In this document: positions 1 to 8,479 of the stretch, piece by piece | Numbering within the stretch: position 1 is the stretch's first letter | Layout of the letters: each line of letters begins with the position of its first letter | From: Lachnospiraceae bacterium | GTDB lineage: Bacteria; Bacillota; Clostridia; Lachnospirales; Lachnospiraceae | Assembly: GCA_900770535.1 (NCBI GenBank) | Contig: CAAHDV010000059.1 | Location: forward strand, 1-32,155 | DNA: 32,155 nt | Reading direction: 5' to 3' | Made by a program: the position numbers and the translations under genes | The notes under the pieces: generated by a model | Database searches by the model: none | What the model was told of the DNA's origin: nothing | The model's input: the letters and a program-made list of their open reading frames with translations, nothing else

Positions 1-674
1 CAATGCCGGGAACAGTAGTATATACGCATGACGAATATGGAAATAAGAATGCAAGTTATACGCTCGGAGAATGGAACGATCCTGGTAAGGGAAAGATGGG
101 CAATGCCGATATTACAGTAAAAGGTGCCTGGACATCTGATGAAATAACGGTTCCAACACATCATATTACATATGAGTGGAAGAATGCGCCGACAGGAAAG
201 TATGCGCAGACATTGCCGACCGATTCAAAAGAATATAAGCATAATGCACCATATGCTGTAGATACCAAGTATACAAATGGTTATACGGTGTCGACTTACG
301 ATAAGTACGGAAATGTAAACGGAAGATATACGTTTAGTGGATGGGATACCACAGATGGAACAATAACATCTGATCTTACCATCCAGGGAACCTGGACATT
401 TGCAAGTACAACAGTAGAGCAGCATCAGGTGGTATACGAATGGATGGGTCTGCCGGAAGGAGTTACACTGTATAATGCGGCAGGAGCAGAAGTGGTTCCG
501 AAAGTACCGGATAGTATTACAAATCTCGTAAACAACCAGAATTATACCATTGATACAACAATGCCGGGAACAGTAGTATATACGCATGACGAATATGGAA
601 ATAAGAATGCAAGTTATACGCTCGGAGAATGGAACGACCCGGGTAATGGAAAGATGGGCAATGCCGATATTACA
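1..674. repeat. 558-bp-period intragenic repeat in the surface protein
   Basis: Bases 1-116 recur almost exactly at 559-674, with only a few substitutions (for example gatcctggtaagg versus gacccgggtaatgg). The period of 558 bp is 186 codons, so the unit is a pair of alternating beta modules. The left edge cuts the array, so the copy number is unknown. Near-identity at the DNA level implies recent duplication or ongoing homogenisation. Confidence 0.9.
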
Positions 675-2363
675 GTGCTTGGAGAGTGGACAAAAGAAGA
701 TATCGAAGTGCAGAAGTATAAAGTAACTTACAAATATGTAGGTTCTATTATTCCATCGAATGCACCTCAGGTACCTGTCACAGCAGAGTATGTAAAGAAT
801 CAGCCGGTGAATGTAGAAAAGACACCTGAAATTGAGGGTTATTCATTCAATGGTTGGAATCGTGGAACATCCAATGCAGGAACCATATTCAACATGCCGG
901 CAGAGGATGTTGAGTTAACTGGTTCGTTTGTCAAGAATTCTTATTCGTACTCCGTAACGTATCATTATCAGGATGCAAAGGGAAAAGAAATCCCGGGTCT
1001 TGGAAATAGTGAAAACGTGAAAGACGTAGCAGCCGTATTTGAGTCCGTAATTCCGTATAATTCCGTTGCGTCAAAGACGCTCAATGTGAATGGAACTGAG
1101 CACAATTTCGTACTGTTTGATGTAATAAAAGGAAACGAACTTGGTGCGAATGACGAAGCAATTATTACGGTAGATCCAACTCAGAATACAGTAGATGTTT
1201 ACTATGCACTGGATGAAATCGGTGAGCCGGATCCGGAGAAACCGGATGGAATCCCGGATAAATACCAGGTAGTATTTACCTACGTTGCAGAAGATCATGG
1301 TGTTGTTACCGGTACTGTAAAGGAAGTTGTAACCAGATACGAGGGTGACAAGAAATTCAGTACAACTGCTCCTGCTTATCCGAGAGCAGAGGTTATCGCA
1401 ACACCGGATAATGGTTATAATTTCGTGAACTGGACTTCTGATAATCCTTCAGAAGCTTCCAAGAATATCGTATCTGTACTGAGCAGAGTGCTTCAGAGAA
1501 GCAGCGCTACCAATGCAGAGTTTGCAGATGTAGATGCAATCAGAAACGCAGGATTTACTCAGGATACTGAATTTACCGCTCATTTCATCGCAAGTGACGC
1601 AACTACCTACAAAGTAGAAGTATATTACGAGCATGAGGGCAAGTATTCAACAGTTCCGAGCAAGACCGAAACTCTGGCAGGTACAACTGATACGAAGGCA
1701 ACTGTAGCAGCAGAGACTTATCTGCCGACAAGTGGATATGTATTCGATCAGAATGCAGGAAATGTGTTGGAAGGCACAATTGCTGGAGACAACAGCCTGG
1801 TACTGAAGGTTTACTACAAACAGGTATTCAAGGTAACTTACGCACCTGGTGATCATGGTTCCTTCAAATCTCAGACCTACACCGTATCTTACGGAGATCA
1901 GACTCCGGAGTTCAGCGGTGATAAGACTGTAAATGGAAACTACAGATTCACTGGTTGGGATAAGACCATTGAATCCAGAGTAACTGGTGACATTGTTTAC
2001 ACCGCGCAGTGGGCTGCCAACAGCAATGGCGGCGGTAACGGCGGCGGTAACGGCGGCGGAGGTGGCGGAAGCTCCTCTGGTGGTGGCGGCGGAAGTTCTT
2101 CTGGCCCGAGAGACAACGGTTCTACACCGTCCGGCGGCCCGGGAGCAACAACCGTAACCATTGACCCGGATGCAGTTCCGTTAGCAAACCTGCCGAACGA
2201 AGATGGAGCAGCTGATCTGCTTGTGATCGACGATGAGGACGTTCCGTTAGCGGCACTTCCGAAGACCGGTCAGAGCGGAACAAACGGACTGGTATTCTTC
2301 CTGTCCAGCATGATGCTTGCAGCATTTGTGGCAGTGACCAAGAAACGCGAAGACGATAAGTAA
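3..2363 (+). CDS. Sortase-anchored repeat surface protein (5' partial)
   Basis: This is the C-terminal 786 residues of a large secreted surface protein; the frame is open to the left edge. The ATG at position 3 is internal to a repeat (the same codons recur at 561), so it is not a real start. The N-terminal half is built of alternating modules of about 85-95 residues that begin ITYEW or VVYEW and end GEW/GTW, resembling SHIRT or InlB-type beta repeats. MucBP-like and InlB-B-like beta modules follow to about residue 680 (FNGWN, FVNWT, FTGWDK). Then come a Gly/Ser/Asn linker (about 681-712), an acidic spacer, LPKTG, a hydrophobic helix and a KKRE tail, which is a complete class A/B sortase signal. 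The likely role is an adhesin or surface stalk covalently linked to peptidoglycan. No sortase gene is in the window. The exact repeat family names are from memory and uncertain; the anchoring call is secure. Confidence 0.9.
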   Translation: MPGTVVYTHDEYGNKNASYTLGEWNDPGKGKMGNADITVKGAWTSDEITVPTHHITYEWKNAPTGKYAQTLPTDSKEYKHNAPYAVDTKYTNGYTVSTYDKYGNVNGRYTFSGWDTTDGTITSDLTIQGTWTFASTTVEQHQVVYEWMGLPEGVTLYNAAGAEVVPKVPDSITNLVNNQNYTIDTTMPGTVVYTHDEYGNKNASYTLGEWNDPGNGKMGNADITVLGEWTKEDIEVQKYKVTYKYVGSIIPSNAPQVPVTAEYVKNQPVNVEKTPEIEGYSFNGWNRGTSNAGTIFNMPAEDVELTGSFVKNSYSYSVTYHYQDAKGKEIPGLGNSENVKDVAAVFESVIPYNSVASKTLNVNGTEHNFVLFDVIKGNELGANDEAIITVDPTQNTVDVYYALDEIGEPDPEKPDGIPDKYQVVFTYVAEDHGVVTGTVKEVVTRYEGDKKFSTTAPAYPRAEVIATPDNGYNFVNWTSDNPSEASKNIVSVLSRVLQRSSATNAEFADVDAIRNAGFTQDTEFTAHFIASDATTYKVEVYYEHEGKYSTVPSKTETLAGTTDTKATVAAETYLPTSGYVFDQNAGNVLEGTIAGDNSLVLKVYYKQVFKVTYAPGDHGSFKSQTYTVSYGDQTPEFSGDKTVNGNYRFTGWDKTIESRVTGDIVYTAQWAANSNGGGNGGGNGGGGGGSSSGGGGGSSSGPRDNGSTPSGGPGATTVTIDPDAVPLANLPNEDGAADLLVIDDEDVPLAALPKTGQSGTNGLVFFLSSMMLAAFVAVTKKREDDK

Positions 2364-2390
2364 TGGAATCGTTTTCAACCATAAGAAATA

Positions 2391-2433
2391 CAGAGAAAGC
2401 GCCGGGAGCGAAATGCTCCCGGCGCTTTCTCTG
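2391..2433 (+). terminator. 19-bp perfect hairpin after the surface protein
   Basis: The arms 2391-2409 and 2415-2433 are perfect 19-bp inverted repeats around a 5-base loop (gaaat). It lies 28 bp after the stop codon. There is no long T tract, but the position, length and GC-rich core fit a strong terminator, possibly bidirectional. Confidence 0.8.
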
Positions 2434-2462
2434 GTATCTAAAAGTTTGTCGAGCCGTTCTCA

Positions 2463-2491
2463 TTGCAATACATTCCGAATTTTGCTATTCT
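2463..2491 (+). promoter_or_regulatory. Candidate sigma-A promoter for the AAA/PD-(D/E)XK gene
   Basis: TTGCAA (2463-2468), a 17-bp spacer, then TATTCT (2486-2491), 52 bp upstream of the start codon and just downstream of the preceding terminator. Both boxes match only four or five of six consensus positions, so this is a moderate call. Confidence 0.4.
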
Positions 2492-2543
2492 ATATTAATA
2501 AAAACCATGTTTACAGAAAGCAGCATAGAAGGGAATGTGAGCC

Positions 2544-4250
2544 ATGAAATCGTCATTATTAAAATTGCCGGTGGGGGTAGACAGCTTCGAGAAAATCCGG
2601 AAAGATGGATTTTATTATGTGGATAAAACCACATTGATCGAGCAGCTTCTGGAACAGTGGGGAGAGGTGAATCTGTTTACGAGGCCGCGCCGTTTTGGAA
2701 AGACTTTGAATATGAGTATGCTTCGCTGCTTTTTTGAAATAGGAGCAGATCGTTCTTTGTTTGACGGGTTGGACATTTCAAAAAATCAGGAGCTTTGCAA
2801 TACCTATATGGGAAGGTTTCCGGTGGTGTTTTTTTCTTTGAAGAATGTGGATGGTCTTACTTTTGCAGATGCAAAGTATCGCCTGACAGAATTGGTTGCT
2901 GCGGAAGCGGAGCGCTTTTTATTTTTGTCAGATAGCAAAAAGCTTTCTGAAAATGAAAAAAGCAGGTATCAGGCCCTGATTGCGCTTGACCATGGGCGTT
3001 ATACTATGGATGAGACAATTCTTGTGTCCAGTCTGCAGCTACTGTCACAGCTTTTATACAGACATTACGGACAGAAAACCATAATATTGATAGATGAATA
3101 CGATGTTCCACTGGACAAAGCATTCCAGCATGGTTATTATAAGGAAATGGTTTCCCTGATCCGTGGAGTATTCGGACAGGCTTTAAAAACCAATGATGCG
3201 CTGCAGTTTGCGGTATTGACGGGATGTCTGCGGGTATCGAAGGAAAGTATTTTTACAGGACTGAATAATTTTAAAGTACTCGCTATTACGGATGCCCGTT
3301 TTGATGAACAATTTGGCTTTACGGAACAGGAAGTGTCAGAATTGTTGGAGACGTATCACCTGGAAGAACATCAGGCGGAAACAAAAGAATGGTACGATGG
3401 ATATCATATTGGCGGTGCAGATGTTTATTGTCCATGGGATGTGATCAATCATGTGGACAGGCTTCGCGGAGAACCGGGGGCGCAGCCGCAATCCTACTGG
3501 ATCAATACCAGCGGGAATGATCTGGTGAAGCGGTTTGTGAACAGGGCAGATAAGACAACGCGTGATGAAATGGAACGACTGATTGCCGGGGAATCCGTGG
3601 AAAAAGAAATACGTCTGGAATTAACGTATGACGAGATTGATCAGAGCATTGACAATTTATGGAGTGTGCTGTTTACGACCGGTTATCTGACAAGGATCGG
3701 AAAACCTGTAAATGGCATTTATCGGCTGGCTATTCCAAACAGAGAGGTGCGGGAGGTTTATATCACCCAGATACAGGAGTGGTTTAAAGAAAAAATCAGA
3801 AAAGACACGGGATCCATGCAGACATTTTGTAAGGCATTTCTGAAGCGGGATTCCGATGAAATTCAAAAGCAGTTAACAAGGATTCTGAACAATATGATCA
3901 GCATTTTGGATACAAAGGCACGAAATGAGGAAAAAGAAATATTTTATCATGGGTTGCTGCTTGGCTTGCTGCGCAGTGAGTCTGACTGGCTGATCTTGTC
4001 AAATGCAGAGTCTGGCGATGGATTCAGTGATATTTTGATTGAACCGGAAGATCCGGATATGGGAATTGTGATTGAGTTAAAGTACGCATCTGATTTTTCC
4101 GGTTTGGAAAATGCCTGTAAAAAGGCGATGGAGCAGATTAAAGACCGAAGATATGCGGACCGTTTGAAAAATGACGGTCGCAGTGATATTCTGGCATATG
4201 GAATCGCGTTTTGTAAAAAACGGTGCCGGGTTATTGCGGAACAACTATAG
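2544..4250 (+). CDS. AAA-ATPase-like / PD-(D/E)XK nuclease family protein
   Basis: This 568-residue protein has the two-part build of a family common and often multicopy in gut Clostridia and Bacteroidetes (AAA-ATPase_like followed by PDDEXK_9, formerly DUF1703). The N-terminal part carries a P-loop-like RPRRFGKT (Lys53, Thr54) and a Walker B-like LIDEYD (Asp184, Glu185). The C-terminal part carries an apparently intact nuclease core, Asp496 followed by Glu511-Leu-Lys513 (IELK). The start at 2544 follows a GAAGGG ribosome site. The cellular role of the family is not established; mobile-element or defence links have been suggested. The gene is AT-richer than pth and mfd and stops only about 10 bp before pth, so readthrough into pth-mfd is likely. 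Confidence 0.88.
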   Translation: MKSSLLKLPVGVDSFEKIRKDGFYYVDKTTLIEQLLEQWGEVNLFTRPRRFGKTLNMSMLRCFFEIGADRSLFDGLDISKNQELCNTYMGRFPVVFFSLKNVDGLTFADAKYRLTELVAAEAERFLFLSDSKKLSENEKSRYQALIALDHGRYTMDETILVSSLQLLSQLLYRHYGQKTIILIDEYDVPLDKAFQHGYYKEMVSLIRGVFGQALKTNDALQFAVLTGCLRVSKESIFTGLNNFKVLAITDARFDEQFGFTEQEVSELLETYHLEEHQAETKEWYDGYHIGGADVYCPWDVINHVDRLRGEPGAQPQSYWINTSGNDLVKRFVNRADKTTRDEMERLIAGESVEKEIRLELTYDEIDQSIDNLWSVLFTTGYLTRIGKPVNGIYRLAIPNREVREVYITQIQEWFKEKIRKDTGSMQTFCKAFLKRDSDEIQKQLTRILNNMISILDTKARNEEKEIFYHGLLLGLLRSESDWLILSNAESGDGFSDILIEPEDPDMGIVIELKYASDFSGLENACKKAMEQIKDRRYADRLKNDGRSDILAYGIAFCKKRCRVIAEQL

Positions 4251-4263
4251 GAAGGATAAAATG

Positions 4264-4839
4264 ATGTATTTAATTGCAGGACTTGGGAATCCCACACGGG
4301 AATATGATAAAACGAGACACAATGTCGGCTTTTCGGTGATCGATGTGCTGGCCGACAAATACAATATTGATGTAAGCGACCGCAAGCACAAGGCGCTGTG
4401 CGGCAAGGGTATCATTGAGGGGGAGAAGGTCCTTCTTTTGAAGCCGCAGACCTTTATGAACTTAAGCGGGGAGAGCATCCGGGAGGTGGTCGATTATTAC
4501 AAGATCGATCCGGAGGATATCATTGTCATTTATGACGATATCAGCCTGGAACCGGGGCAGCTGCGCATCCGGTTAAAGGGAAGTGCCGGCGGGCACAATG
4601 GCATTAAGAACATCATCGCGCACCTAGGAACGCAGGAGTTTCCGCGCATTAAGGTTGGCGTCGGCGCGAAGCCGCCGAAGATGGATCTGGCGGACTATGT
4701 GCTGAGCCGCTTTGGCGCGGAGGAGCAGAAGGTGATGGATGAGGCGTTTCAAGAGGCGGCTGAGGCGGCTGTCATGATGATGACGACAGGAGCGGAGCGT
4801 GCCATGAATCATTATAACGCCAAAAAGAAAGCGGAGTAG
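4264..4839 (+). CDS. pth: Peptidyl-tRNA hydrolase
   Basis: This cytosolic enzyme cleaves the ester bond of peptidyl-tRNAs released from stalled ribosomes and recycles the tRNA. The protein is 191 residues, the usual length. It shows the family signatures: LIAGLGNPTREYDKTRHNVGF at the N-terminus with the catalytic His (His19 here), TFMNLSG, IYDDISLEPG, and the RLKGSAGGHNG glycine-rich loop. Two ATGs are adjacent (4261 and 4264). The AGGAAGG site at 4249-4255 gives a better spacing for 4264, though 4261 would add only one Met. An in-frame ATG-like start at 4171 lies inside the upstream gene and is not credible. The stop is 5 bp before mfd, so the two are co-transcribed. In Bacillus the orthologue is spoVC, in the same neighbourhood. 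Confidence 0.97.
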   Translation: MYLIAGLGNPTREYDKTRHNVGFSVIDVLADKYNIDVSDRKHKALCGKGIIEGEKVLLLKPQTFMNLSGESIREVVDYYKIDPEDIIVIYDDISLEPGQLRIRLKGSAGGHNGIKNIIAHLGTQEFPRIKVGVGAKPPKMDLADYVLSRFGAEEQKVMDEAFQEAAEAAVMMMTTGAERAMNHYNAKKKAE

Positions 4840-4844
4840 GTATC

Positions 4845-7800
4845 ATGAGCAGAGGATTTGCAAATCCACTTACAGAGCTGGCGGAGTTTGAACAGCTTCA
4901 GGAGAGTCTGAAAAAGAAGAAGGGACCGGTGCAGGTCAGCGGCTGTCTGGATTCCCAGAAGGTGCACCTGATGCACGAGACCATGGCGGAGTGTCCATGG
5001 AAGCTGGTTGTGACCTATGACGATGCCAGGGCGAAAGAGATTTATGAGGATTTCGGATGCTTTACGGAGAACGCGTGGCTGTATCCGGCGAAGGACCTGC
5101 TGTTTTACAGTGCGGATATCCATGGAAACCTGATCACAAGGGAGCGCCTGCAGGTGCTGCGTCATCTGATGGAGGATGCGGGCGGCGTGGTGGTGACCAC
5201 TATGGACGGCCTGATGGACCATTTGCTTCCGCTTGCCTGCATGAAAGAGCAGGTGCTGCATCTGGAAGCGGGACAGGAGCTGGATCTGGAGGCGTGGAAA
5301 ATCCGCTTGGCAGAGCTCGGTTATGAGCGCATGGCGCAGGTGGACGGCATGGGGCAGTTTTCCGTGCGGGGTGGCATTCTCGATATTTATCCGCTGACGG
5401 AGGAGCTTCCGGTGCGCATTGAACTGTGGGACACCGAGGTGGACTCCATCCGCACGTTCGATATCGAGAGCCAGCGTTCCATCGAGCAGTTAGATGAGAT
5501 CGACATCTACCCGGCTACGGAGATCGTGCTGACGAAGAAGCAGGCGAAGGAAGGTGTGGAGCGCATCCGCAAAGAGGCGAAGACCTTTGCGGAAAAGCTG
5601 AGAAAGCAGGGAAGTACCGAGGAAGCGTACCGCATTACCAGAATTACACAGGAACTGACAGAGGGCATCGGGGAAGGTCTGACACAGACCGGTCTGGATG
5701 CCTGGATTTCGTATTTTAATAAGGAAACGGTTTCGTTTTTGGATTACTTTGACCCTGAGCGCAGCATGATCTTTCTCGATGAGCCGCTGCGCTTAAAGGA
5801 GCAGGGCGAGGCCGTGGAGCTGGAGTTTCGGGAGAGCATGGAGCACCGTCTGGAGAAGGGCTATCTGCTTCCGGGGCAGACCGGACTTTTGTATCCGGTG
5901 CGGGAGATTTTGGCCAAGGCCCAGCGGAAAGATACCGTCTATCTGACCGGCCTGGAGCAGAAGCTTCCGGGCATGACCACAGAAGCGCGGTTTTCTTTTG
6001 ATGTCCGGAATATGAACTCCTACCAGAACAGCTTTGAGATGCTGATCAAAGACCTGACAGGATGGAAGAAGGAGCGTTACCGGGTGATCCTCTTATCCGG
6101 TTCCCGCACCCGTGCCAGCCGTCTGGCGGAGGATCTGCGGGAGTACGATCTGAGCGCCTTCTGCACGGACGATGAGAGCCGGGAGGTGCAGCCGGGCGAG
6201 ATCCTGGTTACCTTCGGCAATCTGCACCGGGGCTTTGCTTATCCGCAGATCAAGTTTGCGGTCATTACCGAAGGCGATATGTTCGGCAAGGAGAAGAAAA
6301 AGCGCAAACGCAAGAAGACCTCCTACGAGGGCAAGAAGATCCAGAGCTTTACGGAGCTGTCGGTGGGCGACTATGTGGTGCATGAGGACCACGGCCTGGG
6401 CATTTACCGCGGCATTGAGAAGATTGAGCGGGACGGTGTCATCAAGGATTACCTGAAGGTGGAATATGCGGACAACGGAAGCCTGTATCTTCCGGCTACC
6501 CGCCTGGATGGCATTCAGAAGTATGCAGGCTCCGACGCGAAGGCACCGAAGCTAAATAAGCTGGGCGGCGAGCAGTGGAACCGCACGAAGGCGAAGGTCA
6601 AGACGGCGGTTAAGGAGATTGCGAAGGATCTGGTGCAGCTTTACGCGGCGCGCCGGGAGCTTGGCGGCTACCAGTACGGCGAGGATACGGTGTGGCAGCA
6701 GGAGTTTGAGGAGCTGTTCCCCTACGATGAGACGGAGGACCAGCTGACTGCCATTGAAGATACCAAGCGCGACATGGAGAGCTGCCGTATCATGGACCGC
6801 CTGATCTGTGGTGACGTGGGCTACGGCAAGACGGAGATTGCGCTTCGGGCGGCCTTTAAGGCGGTGCAGGAGAGCAAGCAGGTGGTGTACCTGGTGCCGA
6901 CCACCATTCTGGCCCAGCAGCATTACAATACCTTTGTCCAGCGCATGAAGGATTTTCCGGTGCGCATTGAGCTGATGTCCCGGTTCCGCACACCGGGCCA
7001 GATCAAAAAGACCATTGAGGACTTAAAGAAAGGACAGGTGGACATCGTTATCGGCACTCACCGTGTCCTCTCCAAAGATGTGAAGTTCAAAGACCTGGGA
7101 CTTCTGATCATTGATGAGGAGCAGCGCTTTGGCGTGGCTCACAAGGAGAAGATCAAGCAGATGAAGGAAAACGTGGATGTGCTGACCTTAACGGCAACGC
7201 CGATCCCGCGAACCCTTCATATGAGCCTGGTGGGAATCCGCGACATGAGCGTGCTGGAGGAGCCGCCGGTGGATCGTGTGCCCATCCAGACCTATGTTAT
7301 GGAACACAACGATGAGATGGTCCGCGAGGCTGTGAACCGGGAACTGGCCCGGGGCGGCCAGGTTTATTATGTATACAACCGTGTGAAAGACATTGAGGAG
7401 GTGGCGCACCATGTGCAGGAGCTGGTGCCGGATGCCACGGTGGTCTACGCCCACGGACAGATGCCGGAGCATAAGCTGGAGCAGATTCTGTTAGACTTTG
7501 TGAATGGCGATATTGATGTGCTGGTATCCACCACCATCATTGAGACGGGGCTGGATATCCCCAATGCCAACACCATGATCATTCAGGACGCGGACCGCAT
7601 GGGCCTTTCCCAGCTGTATCAGCTGAGGGGACGTGTGGGACGTTCCAGCCGCACCTCCTATGCGTTTCTTATGTATAAGCGTGACAAGCTGTTAAAGGAA
7701 GAAGCGGAGAAGCGCTTGCAGGCCATCCGGGAGTTCACGGAGCTGGGCTCCGGCGTGAAGATTGCCATGCGGGATCTGGAGATCCGTGGCGCGGGCAATG

Positions 7801-8411
7801 TTCTGGGCGCGGAGCAGCACGGCCACATGGAGGCGGTCGGCTATGATCTGTACTGCAAGCTGCTCAATCAGGCGGTGCAGGCCATTCAGGGCCGCCGGGA
7901 CGAGACGGAAGATTTCGCGACCACGGTGGAGTGCGATGTGGATGCGTACATTCCGGTTTCCTATATTAAGAATGAGTATCAGAAGCTGGATGTGTACAAG
8001 CGCATTTCCGGCATTGAGAATGAAGAAGAATATCTGGATATGCAGGATGAGCTGATGGACCGCTTCGGAGATATTCCAAAGGCGGTGGCCAATCTTTTAC
8101 AGGTGGCCCTTTTAAAGGCCATGGGGCACAAGGCCTATGTGACCGAGGTGCGCATCAACCGTCAGGAAATCCGTCTGACCATGTACCAGAACGCAAGGCT
8201 CGACACGACCAGAATCCCGGATCTGGTGGCTTCCTATGGAGACGAGCTTCGGTTTGTGATGGCAGAGCAGCCATACTTTCTGTATGTAGACCGCAGGAAT
8301 AAGCAGAAGGACTGTGCCGCCATGATGGAACTGGCCCGGACGCTGCTGGGACAGCTGGGAGAACTGGCTGTCACGGATGTTCTCAGTTCTGCCAGCCCTG
8401 AAAAAACGTGA
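4845..8411 (+). CDS. mfd: Transcription-repair coupling factor
   Basis: This 1188-residue ATP-dependent translocase displaces RNA polymerase stalled at DNA lesions and recruits UvrA. Domains in order: a UvrB-like N-terminal region, the CarD-like RNA polymerase interaction domain at about residues 505-570 (GDYVVHEDHGLGIYRG), the translocase core with GDVGYGKTE (about 656-664) and the DEEQ box (about 755), helicase motifs such as TATPIPRTL, ETGLDIPNANT and QLRGRVGRS, and the C-terminal TRCF domain (about 1020-1150). The length is typical. The ATG at 4845 lies 5 bp after the pth stop, with GGAG overlapping the end of pth as ribosome site, so translation is probably coupled. No frameshift or missing motif was seen. 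Confidence 0.98.
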   Translation: MSRGFANPLTELAEFEQLQESLKKKKGPVQVSGCLDSQKVHLMHETMAECPWKLVVTYDDARAKEIYEDFGCFTENAWLYPAKDLLFYSADIHGNLITRERLQVLRHLMEDAGGVVVTTMDGLMDHLLPLACMKEQVLHLEAGQELDLEAWKIRLAELGYERMAQVDGMGQFSVRGGILDIYPLTEELPVRIELWDTEVDSIRTFDIESQRSIEQLDEIDIYPATEIVLTKKQAKEGVERIRKEAKTFAEKLRKQGSTEEAYRITRITQELTEGIGEGLTQTGLDAWISYFNKETVSFLDYFDPERSMIFLDEPLRLKEQGEAVELEFRESMEHRLEKGYLLPGQTGLLYPVREILAKAQRKDTVYLTGLEQKLPGMTTEARFSFDVRNMNSYQNSFEMLIKDLTGWKKERYRVILLSGSRTRASRLAEDLREYDLSAFCTDDESREVQPGEILVTFGNLHRGFAYPQIKFAVITEGDMFGKEKKKRKRKKTSYEGKKIQSFTELSVGDYVVHEDHGLGIYRGIEKIERDGVIKDYLKVEYADNGSLYLPATRLDGIQKYAGSDAKAPKLNKLGGEQWNRTKAKVKTAVKEIAKDLVQLYAARRELGGYQYGEDTVWQQEFEELFPYDETEDQLTAIEDTKRDMESCRIMDRLICGDVGYGKTEIALRAAFKAVQESKQVVYLVPTTILAQQHYNTFVQRMKDFPVRIELMSRFRTPGQIKKTIEDLKKGQVDIVIGTHRVLSKDVKFKDLGLLIIDEEQRFGVAHKEKIKQMKENVDVLTLTATPIPRTLHMSLVGIRDMSVLEEPPVDRVPIQTYVMEHNDEMVREAVNRELARGGQVYYVYNRVKDIEEVAHHVQELVPDATVVYAHGQMPEHKLEQILLDFVNGDIDVLVSTTIIETGLDIPNANTMIIQDADRMGLSQLYQLRGRVGRSSRTSYAFLMYKRDKLLKEEAEKRLQAIREFTELGSGVKIAMRDLEIRGAGNVLGAEQHGHMEAVGYDLYCKLLNQAVQAIQGRRDETEDFATTVECDVDAYIPVSYIKNEYQKLDVYKRISGIENEEEYLDMQDELMDRFGDIPKAVANLLQVALLKAMGHKAYVTEVRINRQEIRLTMYQNARLDTTRIPDLVASYGDELRFVMAEQPYFLYVDRRNKQKDCAAMMELARTLLGQLGELAVTDVLSSASPEKT

Positions 8412-8440
8412 TAGACAAATTTCGACAGTTTTCCTATAAT
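8412..8440 (+). promoter_or_regulatory. Sigma-A promoter for the hybrid kinase
   Basis: TAGACA (8412-8417), a 17-bp spacer and a perfect TATAAT (8435-8440). The -35 box begins at the first base after the mfd stop codon, so the kinase can be transcribed independently of mfd. Confidence 0.6.
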
Positions 8441-8479
8441 AAATAATATGCGGAGTTTTCTGCTTTTTGGGAACAGGCA

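Noticed and set aside
2363..2626. 87-residue plus-strand frame after the surface protein
   Set aside because: It runs through the perfect hairpin terminator, has no ribosome site and overlaps the real start at 2544.
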